Shown here: positions 46,356 through 58,165 of the stretch, piece by piece
Position numbering within the stretch: position 1 is the first letter of the stretch
Layout: each line of letters starts with the position of its first letter
Assembly (NCBI GenBank): GCA_948329865.1
Contig: OX415249.1
Span: forward strand, 88,567,087-88,631,086
From: Linaria vulgaris
Lineage: Eukaryota; Streptophyta; Magnoliopsida; Lamiales; Plantaginaceae
Reading direction: 5' to 3'
DNA: 64,000 nt
The notes under the pieces: generated by a model
Database searches by the model: none
Told to the model about the DNA's origin: nothing
Seen by the model: the letters and a program-made list of their open reading frames with translations, nothing else
Position numbers and translations under genes: made by a program

Positions 46356-47120
46356 GGAAAAAAATCACATACCCCCTATCCTATTGCCCCAAAATCACTT
46401 ACCTCATATCTTATTTTTTTATCACTTATCCCCCCTCCCTCATCCTATTCTAATCTCATTACATTCCTCCCAAGACGAAATTAACCCATTAATCTCTCCA
46501 AGTAGCGCACGTGCGGCTCGTGTGCCACACTAATCAGGTGCAATTTCGTCCATTCAAATACCCCAACACATCATAACGGTCATATATTTTTTAAAAAATA
46601 CCCTGATTTCGTCTATTCAAGTGGCCTAGTTAATCTCGTAAGAAGGTTTGTTACATGCCCCAAGAATCGGGTAAAGCCTCAATTTCAAGCTCTCTTTTTC
46701 TCTTTTCATGTAATCTTGTTTTAAATTACTTTAATTAAGTTTGTAATGTTTGTTTTCACAGCAAAATTGGTCGTACGAGTATTGGTTGTGGATTGACCCA
46801 CCCATGTGCAAGAGACGGGTTATTGGATTTGGGAATTTAGGGTTTTCTGAATTTGGGAAAAAACATTGTAAGTGTTGATTTGAGTGAATTAGATGACATT
46901 CTCGATTGTAATGTGATGGGGTATTTGAATGGACGAAGTTACCCCTGATTAGTATGGCACACGAGCCGCACCTACGTAGTTTGGAGAGATTAATTGGTTA
47001 ATTTCGTCTTGAGAGAATGTAATGAGATTAGAATAGGATATGGGGGTAAGTGATAAAAAAATAGAATATGGGGTAAGTGATTTTAGGACAATAAGATAAG
47101 GGAGTATATGATTTTTTCCC
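46356..47120. mobile_element. Mutator-type MITE with about 215-bp inverted repeats
   Basis: The left arm (46356 to about 46575) starts GGAAAAAAATCACATACCCC. The right arm (about 46910-47120) ends with the imperfect reverse complement. Both arms carry GGCTCGTGTGCCA-type and TAATGAGATTAGAATAGGA-type blocks in opposite orientation. The flanking 9-mers TTTTATTTT match (46347-46355 and 47121-47129). Long TIRs plus a 9-bp target duplication are the MULE hallmark. No transposase. Confidence 0.82.
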
Positions 47121-47129
47121 TTTTATTTT

Positions 47130-47706
47130 CAACATAGTTTTATTCTCCACTTGCTTAGACTGTTCTTTAATATCACCCATTTGTTTCGTTCTTCACAAAA
47201 TTTTCTATGATTATTCATTAGATTTGAATATAAGAACTAAGGAATCTTAGTGTGAGAACTAAGAATTTGTAATGCGTTTTAGGGCGAAGCACGGGCACTC
47301 AAGTCGCCAGTGCGAGACCTGTGCGCCAAATTTTTTAACGACGAGGAGGATTGTGTATACACCAACATTGTCAGTACAAAGATATTTGTGATTTACATAC
47401 ATACAAAGAACTAAATATTACATCAATGGTACATTTCTACTCTAAAAATAGAGAAGAAAGTGGATAAGGAGAAGAATCACTATGAAAGGCATTCATCAAT
47501 CTATAATTCTAAACGAGCCCTTTTTGAACCATGGAACGAAGCATAATCGTACACAACCGAGTAAGTTTTTGAAGATTTTATGTTACATTCCTTATGCTTT
47601 AAGCTGTCGGCCTTGTACGAAAGTGTTTGAGCACTGCTGTTGCACTAGCTTACCTTTGGTCTGAAAGTGTTTTGAACAGCGTTATGCATACTAGCATTGG
47701 TCATAG
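47130..47706. other. Downstream region of NYC1
   Basis: Presumed 3' UTR and terminator region of the chlorophyll b reductase gene. No other gene seen. Confidence 0.5.
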
Positions 47707-50700
47707 TTAAGTCCCTGGTAATGTGGTAGTAGTACTTGACAAGATGATGAAAGCACAAACCACAGAGAGCGAAAATACGGAAACCCAAGTGTTTTCTGTA
47801 TACGTCTCCATGGCATCTGTGAATGACAAACGGGTTCGACCTTCGGCCCAGTTTCGGAGTCTATCAGCCTCAGCAGCATAAAGTGCACGCCCCTATAAGA
47901 TTCAATGGAAAATATCTTACTGTCAGAATCATTTGTATTCATGATTAAAGATTTCTCAGTGTGTATGTACACTCCAGCAGGTTTCGTCTAGTCAGACAAG
48001 CCTCTTCTACTATTTGAATAATTAGGAATTAGGATACACCTCTTGAAACTTTAAAAAACAATATTGAGATTTGAATAGTTAAAGAGGCACTCTTGAAGTT
48101 TTAAAATTTATTTCATATGAACTCACTATTTTTCACGTTTTTTATATTTCAGGGAAAGCCCCTGTACCTGTAAATCGACTAAACCTCAATTTCATTGTAA
48201 GTAAAATTGATTACCTGATCATCAAACCAACGTCCACGTCTCAACCAAGCAGTGATGAGAGCAAGTAAGATCCTTGGTGGAGTCAAGTAGTTGATGGCCT
48301 TCCCACTTCCCTTTACAACTCTCATTCGTGGAACTAGAGTTCTGGCAACCGTCTCAGGAAGCTCGCATATTATATTAAACATCTGTTTGTTTTGAACACT
48401 TGAGCCACTGTCATGCAAATGAAGCATGGCATTTCCTTAATAAACAATCGATTAACAAACTTATACAGTCTCGAAAGATATTACTTCTCAAAGAATGTAT
48501 TTGGCAAATAAAAATAACCAATTTATTAAGACGAAAACAATAAAGATATAGTAGAGATGTACCTTAGTAGCAAGTCTGTCAGGACCATGCCTGGTGAGGC
48601 GGTGTGAACTCCAACTTTTGTTTTTCTGCACTCTTTCAGGAGAGATGACTGAAGCTGCCTAAGACCACATTTTGTTGATCCATACCTATAACCAAAAGAA
48701 CATTCAAATAAGCTAATATTTGGAAGTAGAGCCTCTGATGCATCAAATCGACTTATATACATAAAAAGGTTACTAAAACAATATTTACCAGAGGATTGAA
48801 CTTACACAGCAGTCAGTGGGGTGCTAGAGCCCCCTGATCCAGCACCGTCCATGTTGAAAATATGGCCAGACTTTCTCTGGGTGCTCATTACCTGAATGGC
48901 TTCACGAGTGCAAAGTATAGATCCGACCAAATTTGTTGAGACAATCTGTAGATAAGTTTCATAGAACGTTAAAGTTGCAATTATGCAGAGTACTCATTAG
49001 TGAAATCGAGAATGCTCATATTTGATGAGATTTGAAAATGTGTCCAGTATTTTCCAATGCCATAATAAAACGGGGGCTTTGTTCTCATTATGCCCTAATA
49101 GGTCAGACATCTCACTTCAGTGGCATAACACTAACAACTATTCACAAGTTTCGTAATCCAAAAAGGCCTTGATATATCAAGCAATGAGCAGAGACCTCCG
49201 ATTCTGAATTGTAAATTAAGGAACTCTCAAGAGTTTCCTTTATGAGATTTTATTTGGACCATTTAATTATATCATGAGACACACCTGTTGAATGTCGTCA
49301 TCATTAAACTGCAGCAAGGGCCGGAATCCCTTGTTAATCCCTGCATTGTTCACCTGTAAGAAAAAAACAACAAAGAATTCTTAATGATGTCCAACCAATG
49401 CCATTTTTTCGGGTGCTGAGTGAACAAAAGTATATTTCATGACAATTAGCATGTATAAATAACGCAAGTCCCTATCTAGGAAGACTCTTCTGATATAGGA
49501 AAATATTAGAATAAAAGAGAATAATAAAAAACAAATCGCTTACCCAGATATCAATTGACCCAAGTTCTTTGACAGCAAAATTTGCTAAATTCTTGACATC
49601 GTCCGCTTTAGAAACATCACAAGGAATCCCCACAACTTTTGCATGTCGTAAATGTGTTCCGGATGAGCTACCACCATTAGCAATTTTGATTGTCTCAAGG
49701 TTTTCTGCTAGTTCTCTGACAGTCGTGTCCACAGAATCAGCACTGTGTCCAGAAGAAGCAACATAAATAAAAAGGCAACGAAAGAGGGGCGATGTAACGC
49801 CCCAAATTTTTTTTTTTTATTGCTTGCCTTATTAGGATTATTTTTTAATTACTCAGCCTTGCAAAATTAGATAAATAATTAGACTAATTGAGTGTGTTGT
49901 ATATAAATATATATCCATATTATAGTTATGTTAATTAATACGTGTAGTTTAAGTTTAATTAGAAAACCTTGAAGTAATTTTCTTAAAACTCTCCTTCTAA
50001 CCCTATCACATTGAAAATAAGAACTGAGGGTTTAGTTTACAATTAGTCCCTCAGCGCCGCCTTCACAAACTCCCTGCAGGTAAATCAATTTCTTTCTTTT
50101 ATGTTATTCGGCTTATGAGATCACTGTCTTGTATTCATGCTTTGCAAAGATAAAACTTCTTTATTAATTGTTATGGTAGAAATCATCACGTGGTTAACAA
50201 GAAAAGCTAGATTGATTGTATATAATATAAATATAAGTAATTGGCTTCTGGTGATACAATCTTTATGTATATGAATTATAGAAACGACAATTTGGTTAAA
50301 TAATGTGACCTTACATGTAGCAGAATCATTGTTGTCACCTGATGATTACATTAATAGGAGAGGTCGAGTAATAAATAAATTAGTAAAGCCATATAGATTA
50401 ATAATGCATGCAAGACTATTAACTGATGATCACCTTACATGGGATTTTGGGTATTTAGGCATATACATAAGTAGATTAAGATTTATAAATGTAGCAATAG
50501 ATTAATAAGATTTAGACTAGAACTTGAATGTCTCACGACGTTATATTTATGACTCATAGGCAGTTTCGAGTAGACGCGAGTGAGCAGCTATCACTCTTTG
50601 CAGTCCATACCAGGTGCGTGTTCCCAAAACCATATTATTTTACGGGAAGAAAATACGTGCTATGTGTATTTTAGTAGTAAATATATGTATATCTATACAT

Positions 50701-53700
50701 ATTTTGACCAATTGAATCGTGTTGTTAAAATCGGTGCTCAAAAATGATTGCAGATACTGAGTTGAATGTGTTCATAGTATGTTAGTAAATTTCGTGTTTG
50801 AACGGTTACTTGATTATTGGTACTTGTTACCTGCTTACTTGTGCTATTGTTTGACGACGTATATTACTGACTGAGTATTTGAGCTATTACGTGATTACCC
50901 GAATTGTGATTTGTTTGCGGGTACTGAATGATGAACGTGTATTTTTGCACGTGGAATTGAATGACGAGCATGTAGTTTTACATGTGGAATTGACGAGCAT
51001 GCATTCTTTGCATGTGGAATGATTGACGAGCATGTCTTTTTTTTGACGTGTGGTGATTGACGAGCATGACTTCTTTGACATGTGGTGATTGACGAGCACG
51101 TCTTCTTCTGGCGTGTGGTATTGACGAGCATGTATAACCTCATACATGTGGTAGTTTCTGAGCATGTATATATTTTATACATGTGGTGATTGATGATCAT
51201 GAGTATTTCTGTGATTGACAAGCATGTACTATGTGCATGTGGAATTGAATGATTACTATGTTATTTTATATCAGAAATTGATGAGCATAATTTGAAAACC
51301 CTTATTGATATGACGATGTGTGACTGCCTGAATGATTAATTGACCGATGTGCCTTACTTGCCTTTTTGCGTTAATTGTTTTTGAAAATAAAAATGCATGA
51401 CATTCACTTTCACACCAGCACGAGCACCACTGAGATTTTTATCTCACGCATGCATTATTTCTCTCTTTCTTCCTCAGCTTAGGTTCGAACCAACAGAGGA
51501 CGAGTACTAGAGGAGTAGGGCGGCTGCCACCTTACGTTATTTCCTTTTGATAGTCTAGTATGTTTAGGTTTTAAAACATGAGACTGTAAAAGCGTTCTAG
51601 CTCGGTTGCTCTCTTTATTAGTTTTTGGATTGATTAATGTTGAATCTTGTTAGCGATGTGCGCGATTTATATTATTGACATTGGTCTAGTTAATTTTATT
51701 GGAGTTATTACGAGTTTTGTTTAGTTTAAATTACGGGGCTTTACAGTTGGTATCAGAGCTTGGGTTAATAACCACCCAGGCTTTGTCAGGATAGGATCTT
51801 CGGACCTAGTTAGAATTGTCTGACCTACCATTAGAGCTTCCGCATAAGTCGTAGGGCGTACTAAGTACCAAGGGTTGATGTATTATCGTTGGGCGGCCGA
51901 CCTTTGATAATCCATTGCGAACCAAGGTGTGAAGTACCAACCCATCTTTAGAGAGTCGGTTTAAGAAGTGATCTGGTGAAATTAGTTACTTGGTCTTTCA
52001 TTTCGTTATAACTGTGCTACTTGACTTGCCTAATAATTGTCTTATAGATTCTTCATACTACTCCTTGGTAAATCATCTATGAATACTTGAACTTTTTGTT
52101 GATTTTGAATATTTTCCCAATTTGAATTCATGAATTAACTGTGCTAAGTTTCTCGTTTTATTCGTTATGTGCTACTTGATGAGTTGTTTGGTATTATGAA
52201 ATGCATGATTTTAAGATTTACCACCTCTTTAGACTTTACATAGTGAAACTTGGACGAGATCCTCTTTAGGAATGTTATAGCTCAAATCTTTTAGTCTTGA
52301 TATCATCTAAGAGAGAAGCGACATTTCATTTATAGACCCCATACGCCCTAATGGAGAACGGACGTCGCCGAAGTAGAAGACAGGCTAACGGTTCTCGAGC
52401 TTCAGAAGATAACGTACCACTTACGGCATATCGTCGGCGCAACAATAACGTTCAGAATGAAGAACAACAAGAACCACCCTCACAAGCTCCTGGCGAGGCA
52501 CAGCCGGTGAGAAACGAAGCAACAAACCAATTCGCTATAGCATTGCAACAATTGGTCCAAACATTGCAAAACCAGGGTAGGGGAGGAGAGGAACCCCCTG
52601 CGGACCAGACTTTGGAGCGGTTCTTACGATTTCAGCCAAAACGTTTCCTTGGTGAACCAGATGATCATATCGCAGAATCGTGGCTGGAGGGAATTGAGAA
52701 CATCTTCAGAGCTTTGGATTACAACGATGAGCAGAAAGTAAGACTTACAACCTTTCTACTGGATGGAGCAGCTCGACACTGGTGGAACTCTATTGAAATC
52801 AGATGGGTACAACGCGCCACCGCGAGGACTTGGGAGAATTTCTCGAGGGAGTTTAATGACAAGTACATACCGCAGATTGTTCGTGAACGCCGGGAAGATG
52901 AATTTAATCAACTGGTACAGAGAAACCTTAGTGTTGCGCAATACGATGCAGAGTTTACCAGGCTTGTCAAATACGTGCCGTATATGCACGCTGATGAAGA
53001 GAGACTCGTTCGAAAGTTTGTGAAGGGACTTCGCCCAAGTATTCAGAGAGGACTCCTAGTAATGGACATCCCAAACTACTCTATCGCTGTGGAAAAAGCG
53101 TGGAAGATGGAGGTTGGACTTGCAGAGTTAGACGCTATCCACCCACCAGAGAAAAAGGCTCGCACAACTCAGAATGGCATACAAGACATGCAGAATCCTG
53201 TTCTGGCACCAAAACCTGTACAACAATATAGACTTAATTCTCAGAATAGGTCCAACCATCATGACGTGCAGAGTAATGCTGGTCAGCAAGACATGGGATG
53301 TGGCTTTTGTGGAAAGGCCAATCATGATGAAACTCAGTGTTGGGTGAAGATGGGTCGATGCTTGATTTGTGGTAGTGACAAACACTTGAGGCGCTACTGT
53401 CCTGAGAAAAGATCTCAACGCGGGAATCTGACTATTAACGGTGGTAACCAGATTCCGAGTCATAACATTGGAAATAATGGCAACCCAAAAGCGCAAGCGA
53501 GGGTGTATGCTATGGGAGGTGGTGAACAACCGAACCCGAATATGACTATCAAAGGTACCCTTTTCACCCTTCATATACATAAAGGGTTCAATCTTAAGCT
53601 ATAATATAGAGCGTTTTTAGAATTTGGGGACCAAATTCCTTTAAGGAGGGTAGATTGTAACGCCCCAAATTTTTTTTTTTTATTGCTTGCCTTATTAGGA

Positions 53701-56700
53701 TTATTTTTTAATTACTCAGCCTTGCAAAATTAGATAAATAATTAGACTAATTGAGTGTGTTGTATATAAATATATATCCATATTATAGTTATGTTAATTA
53801 ATACGTGTAGTTTAAGTTTAATTAGAAAACCTTGAAGTAATTTTCTTAAAACTCTCCTTCTAACCCTATCACATTGAAAATAAGAACTGAGGGTTTAGTT
53901 TACAATTAGTCCCTCAGCGCCGCCTTCACAAACTCCCTGCAGGTAAATCAATTTCTTTCTTTTATGTTATTCGGCTTATGAGATCACTGTCTTGTATTCA
54001 TGCTTTGCAAAGATAAAACTTCTTTATTAATTGTTATGGTAGAAATCATCACGTGGTTAACAAGAAAAGCTAGATTGATTGTATATAATATAAATATAAG
54101 TAATTGGCTTCTGGTGATACAATCTTTATGTATATGAATTATAGAAACGACAATTTGGTTAAATAATGTGACCTTACATGTAGCAGAATCATTGTTGTCA
54201 CCTGATGATTACATTAATAGGAGAGGTCGAGTAATAAATAAATTAGTAAAGCCATATAGATTAATAATGCATGCAAGACTATTAACTGATGATCACCTTA
54301 CATGGGATTTTGGGTATTTAGGCATATACATAAGTAGATTAAGATTTATAAATGTAGCAATAGATTAATAAGATTTAGACTAGAACTTGAATGTCTCACG
54401 ACGTTATATTTATGACTCATAGGCAGTTTCGAGTAGACGCGAGTGAGCAGCTATCACTCTTTGCAGTCCATACCAGGTGCGTGTTCCCAAAACCATATTA
54501 TTTTACGGGAAGAAAATACGTGCTATGTGTATTTTAGTAGTAAATATATGTATATCTATACATATTTTGACCAATTGAATCGTGTTGTTAAAATCGGTGC
54601 TCAAAAATGATTGCAGATACTGAGTTGAATGTGTTCATAGTATGTTAGTAAATTTCGTGTTTGAACGGTTACTTGATTATTGGTACTTGTTACCTGCTTA
54701 CTTGTGCTATTGTTTGACGACGTATATTACTGACTGAGTATTTGAGCTATTACGTGATTACCCGAATTGTGATTTGTTTGCGGGTACTGAATGATGAACG
54801 TGTATTTTTGCACGTGGAATTGAATGACGAGCATGTAGTTTTACATGTGGAATTGACGAGCATGCATTCTTTGCATGTGGAATGATTGACGAGCATGTCT
54901 TTTTTTTGACGTGTGGTGATTGACGAGCATGACTTCTTTGACATGTGGTGATTGACGAGCACGTCTTCTTCTGGCGTGTGGTATTGACGAGCATGTATAA
55001 CCTCATACATGTGGTAGTTTCTGAGCATGTATATATTTTATACATGTGGTGATTGATGATCATGAGTATTTCTGTGATTGACAAGCATGTACTATGTGCA
55101 TGTGGAATTGAATGATTACTATGTTATTTTATATCAGAAATTGATGAGCATAATTTGAAAACCCTTATTGATATGACGATGTGTGACTGCCTGAATGATT
55201 AATTGACCGATGTGCCTTACTTGCCTTTTTGCGTTAATTGTTTTTGAAAATAAAAATGCATGACATTCACTTTCACACCAGCACGAGCACCACTGAGATT
55301 TTTATCTCACGCATGCATTATTTCTCTCTTTCTTCCTCAGCTTAGGTTCGAACCAACAGAGGACGAGTACTAGAGGAGTAGGGCGGCTGCCACCTTACGT
55401 TATTTCCTTTTGATAGTCTAGTATGTTTAGGTTTTAAAACATGAGACTGTAAAAGCGTTCTAGCTCGGTTGCTCTCTTTATTAGTTTTTGGATTGATTAA
55501 TGTTGAATCTTGTTAGCGATGTGCGCGATTTATATTATTGACATTGGTCTAGTTAATTTTATTGGAGTTATTACGAGTTTTGTTTAGTTTAAATTACGGG
55601 GCTTTACAGGCGAGGGACACATAAACTCCAATATTTGTAATACCGACTGTAAAATTACCCGCGAGAAGTAATAATAACCCTGTCACCAGAAAGCAAAAAC
55701 TCACGTGCCAAAGCTTTTCCTAGTCCTCTTGTACTGTACCAAGAATAAAGTTTATGGTTAAGTATCGATCCATAAGACTTTAATATCAGTTTCTTGTAAC
55801 GGATAAAAATGCATACGATATATTGATGTTAGAAGTTTCGAAAATAATCCTAATATAGCCCGGCTAACGAGCTGGAAGCATCCACGCTAAATTCCAGAGA
55901 AGTAACTTTTTTACCTTCCGGTTATAACCACATTGCGTGGACCAGATCGACTGACTTCCTCCAACACCATGTTGGAACCAATCATGGTTCCAATGATGAT
56001 CCCTCCTAGCCAACTATACCATATTAACGCATTCATTTGGTCATCTCCACCTAACACAGTCCAAATTTAAAATTAGTAGCTGCATATATCCTTTTAATTA
56101 ACAAAGCAAATGAATACTGAAGACTAACCTGACATCTGAAACCCAACTAGAAGAATAACTCCAGTACTTAACATTGTCACAATAAATCTTCCAATGTGAA
56201 TAGAAAGCTGTGAAGAAACAGAGGAAATTGTTAAAATGAAAACATACAAGCTAAGAATTCTTCTTTTATATTCATCACCAACTTCATACTTCTAGAAGAT
56301 AGTAAAATCCAAAATATCAATCTCATTTTCCCCAACATAGACATATACGCCTAACGCCATCCCGACTCAAGATTTCAGCATAGACATTACTTTTCTACTT
56401 CCCATCATAGAACTTTACATAACTTTAGTTACACTTTTGATTGAGTTACGTACTAAGTGAATGACGAACAAGAGTTGTAGTCGTAGTAGTTCGTGGGTAA
56501 TACGCTTATGAACTAATCGAATATAAAATCAAAGTAATACTTCGAATCCCGCTTATATATATAAAAAGTAATAAAATTTCGAGCTTATAGGCAACATTCT
56601 GTCATCAGAGGCGATTGACTTATGAAAATGTCACATGTCAGACGTAACAAAAATAATATATATATATATATAGATAACATAGCAGGGGAGGTATGTTAAA

Positions 56701-57109
56701 CTAATTAATTAAGTATAACCTCGAACTTTTAAATGAAACGACAATTCAATTGAATACTTTATCCAGCTCAATAAGATTTTAATAAACTTACAGCAAATAA
56801 AGTTTCTTCCAACTTCTCCATGGCTTCCCTGAACCTGTCATCCCTTTGCAAACTCGGCTTCGAAACATTCCACACAGCATTTCTAATGGCCCCTAACACT
56901 CTATTATTCACACTTTTTTGAGAACCAAACTCACTACTAGTATTCTCTCTCTCTTCAGACCTGAAAGATCTAATCCTAATTTTATTATTCACACGAATCG
57001 GGTCCCACGAGAGACGGTGGTGGCTGAGGAGATTCCGGTGCGGTGGCGGTTGGCCGGAGTGGTGGTAGCAATCGAGGGATAACAGGCGTAATTTAGCTAT
57101 TGATGTCAT
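47707..57109 (-). CDS. NYC1: Chlorophyll b reductase, NYC1 type
   Basis: Short-chain dehydrogenase/reductase that converts chlorophyll b to 7-hydroxymethyl chlorophyll a, the first step of chlorophyll b and LHCII breakdown in senescence; acts in the thylakoid membrane (family knowledge). Ten exons: 57109-56792, 56207-56129, 56050-55915, 55733-55659, 49742-49544, 49353-49285, 48945-48806, 48685-48563, 48407-48215, 47892-47707; 505 aa in continuous frame. Exon 1 encodes a Ser/Arg-rich plastid-targeting-like N-terminus. Exons 2-3 encode hydrophobic segments (IVTMLSTGVILLVGFQM, LIWYSWLGGIIIGTMIG). The Rossmann TGSTRGLG and catalytic YGSTK (Tyr about 340, Lys about 344) are intact. The C-terminal hydrophobic stretch (VSVFSLSVVCAFIIL) and the membrane segments favour NYC1 over the paralogue NOL. 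Intron 4 is about 5.9 kb because of an antisense Gypsy insertion; without it, about 100 bp. Confidence 0.93.
49793..51745 (+). repeat. 5' LTR of the Gypsy element
   Basis: 1953 bp, TGTAACGCCCC...GGGCTTTACA. Contains the hairpin array at 50931-51242. Confidence 0.95.
50931..51242 (+). repeat. Tandem covarying hairpin array in the 5' LTR
   Basis: About ten units of about 30 bp, each GACGAG-stem-loop-stem-TGG. Stems read: ACGTG/CACGT, CATGTA/TACATG, CATGCA/TGCATG, CATGTC/GACGTG, CATGAC/GACATG (one mismatch), CACGTC/GGCGTG, CATGTAT/ATACATG, CATGTATA/TATACATG, then a broken unit, then CATGTAC/GTGCATG. Confidence 0.85.
51746..52350 (+). other. Gypsy 5' leader
   Basis: Starts with the primer binding site TTGGTATCAGAGC (Met-tRNA type) and runs to the gag ATG. 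No ORF. Confidence 0.8.
52351..53604 (+). CDS. Intact Gypsy gag polyprotein
   Basis: 417 aa, uninterrupted. A basic N-terminus (NGRRRSRRQ) is followed by a Gln-rich segment, then the Retrotrans_gag domain at about residues 85-250 (FLRFQPKRFLGEPDD, LDGAARHWWNS, WENFSREFNDKYIP, VRKFVKGLRPSIQRGL). Two CCHC zinc knuckles follow: CGFCGKANHDETQC and CLICGSDKHLRRYC. In relatives the frame would continue into the protease; here the sequence passes from NPN to about 20 unrelated residues (ending HKGFNLKL) and a stop, marking the deletion that removed pol. Likely forms virus-like particles that package the element RNA (family knowledge). Confidence 0.93.
   Translation: MENGRRRSRRQANGSRASEDNVPLTAYRRRNNNVQNEEQQEPPSQAPGEAQPVRNEATNQFAIALQQLVQTLQNQGRGGEEPPADQTLERFLRFQPKRFLGEPDDHIAESWLEGIENIFRALDYNDEQKVRLTTFLLDGAARHWWNSIEIRWVQRATARTWENFSREFNDKYIPQIVRERREDEFNQLVQRNLSVAQYDAEFTRLVKYVPYMHADEERLVRKFVKGLRPSIQRGLLVMDIPNYSIAVEKAWKMEVGLAELDAIHPPEKKARTTQNGIQDMQNPVLAPKPVQQYRLNSQNRSNHHDVQSNAGQQDMGCGFCGKANHDETQCWVKMGRCLICGSDKHLRRYCPEKRSQRGNLTINGGNQIPSHNIGNNGNPKAQARVYAMGGGEQPNPNMTIKGTLFTLHIHKGFNLKL
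53605..53655 (+). other. Polypurine tract region of the Gypsy element
   Basis: Short 3' segment retained after the pol deletion, ending in TTAAGGAGGGTAGAT before the 3' LTR. Confidence 0.8.
53656..55608 (+). repeat. 3' LTR of the Gypsy element
   Basis: 1953 bp, apparently identical to 49793-51745. The hairpin array recurs at 54794-55105. Confidence 0.95.
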
Positions 57110-57816
57110 TATGGCGAATTTTAGCAAATATAAAGATTTACTACTATTTGCTGTGATTCTGTTTGCAGTTATAGTGTTTGTGAAAATATCTAAGAGAGTA
57201 GTGGACAAAAAGAGTGAAGAGAGAGAGAGTTTATGTGAAATACGAAAAAAGTGTGATGACCACACGTTTGAGGAATAACCATATCTGCACGCATAAGTTA
57301 CGACGTGGCTTTCTACTTGTGTTTCTCGTTTGTTAGCTTTTGCGTCAAGGATGGATATATCTTCCTAATTCCTATCTTCCCACATGCACTTGCTCCGGAG
57401 GGAGAATTTTTTTTTTTTTTCGTGAAATTGTTGTACGACGAGATGGTACAAATAAGTCGAGATGTTGCAGTCCCTTATTATTACTAGAAGAGAATATGTA
57501 TAACTTTTAGTTGGTCGTGTGAAATGAAGACACGTAGTCGTAAGGTTGTATAAAAGGAGATTAGGTTCCACATGGAAGAAAATAGTTTATATAGTTTGAG
57601 TAATCGGAGAAGAAAAAATTTTGTGTTCGACTCAACTTGGTTGTCATCTTGTATTCTTGTTCACATAATTTAGTTCAATTAACTAAAAATATACTTATTT
57701 TTCTATATCTGATGGAGGTATTTTAGGAATGGCCCAATATGAATATTGGGTCAACTCACAGAGGAAGACCCATTGAAATTATACATCAAATGGGAGAAAT
57801 TCGACGTTGAACGAGC

Positions 57817-58165
57817 ATCGAATGGTCTCGATTCGATCTAAAGGAACGATCGAATCATCCCAATTCGATGCTCGTTCCCCAACCACCACTGGAGCCTGCG
57901 GGACGGGGGTCGTAAATCCCCCGTCCTCTGACATTCTAGAGGCGCGTTCGAGACTAACTCCAGCCTCCTCAAGATCGAAGTCCTTGCATTCGATCGAAGT
58001 CCTTGAATTTGATACTCACACTCGATTGAAGCAATCCGATTCGATACTCAGCAACTCACTCAGTCCTGCATCAAATGACCTCAATTCGATATTGGACTAC
58101 CATGCACTCACTGTGGCGAACATACCTGATTCGATACACCCTAAATCGAATTCTCACAATTCGAT
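57817..58165. repeat. Cluster of ATTCGAT/ATCGAAT words
   Basis: Ten exact copies in 350 bp. Three pairs form dyads: ATCGAAT-N7-ATTCGAT at 57817 and 57849, and ATCGAAT-N8-ATTCGAT at 58144. GATCGAAGTCCTTG is also repeated at about 57973 and 57992. Confidence 0.7.

Larger units (their letters stand above)
49793..55608 (+). mobile_element. Young gag-only Gypsy LTR retrotransposon in NYC1 intron 4
   Basis: Two 1953-bp LTRs (49793-51745, 53656-55608) that look identical wherever I compared them, including a 12-T run. Target duplication GGCGA at 49788-49792 and 55609-55613. The primer binding site TTGGTATCAGAGC follows at 51746, and the purine tract TTAAGGAGGGTAGAT lies just before the 3' LTR. The interior is only 1910 bp and encodes a complete gag; protease, RT, RNase H and integrase are absent. 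It must use enzymes from an autonomous relative. Orientation is opposite to NYC1. Confidence 0.95.

Noticed and set aside
50305..50505. ORF of 66 codons in the 5' LTR, identical copy at 54168-54368
   Set aside because: Identity only reflects identical LTRs. AT-rich, no domain, not after a promoter or start context of note.
50887..51221. Overlapping minus-strand ORFs with Cys/Ser/His-rich repeats over the hairpin array
   Set aside because: The repeats follow the 30-bp DNA units and the frames are a by-product of the array; no sign of codon-level constraint.
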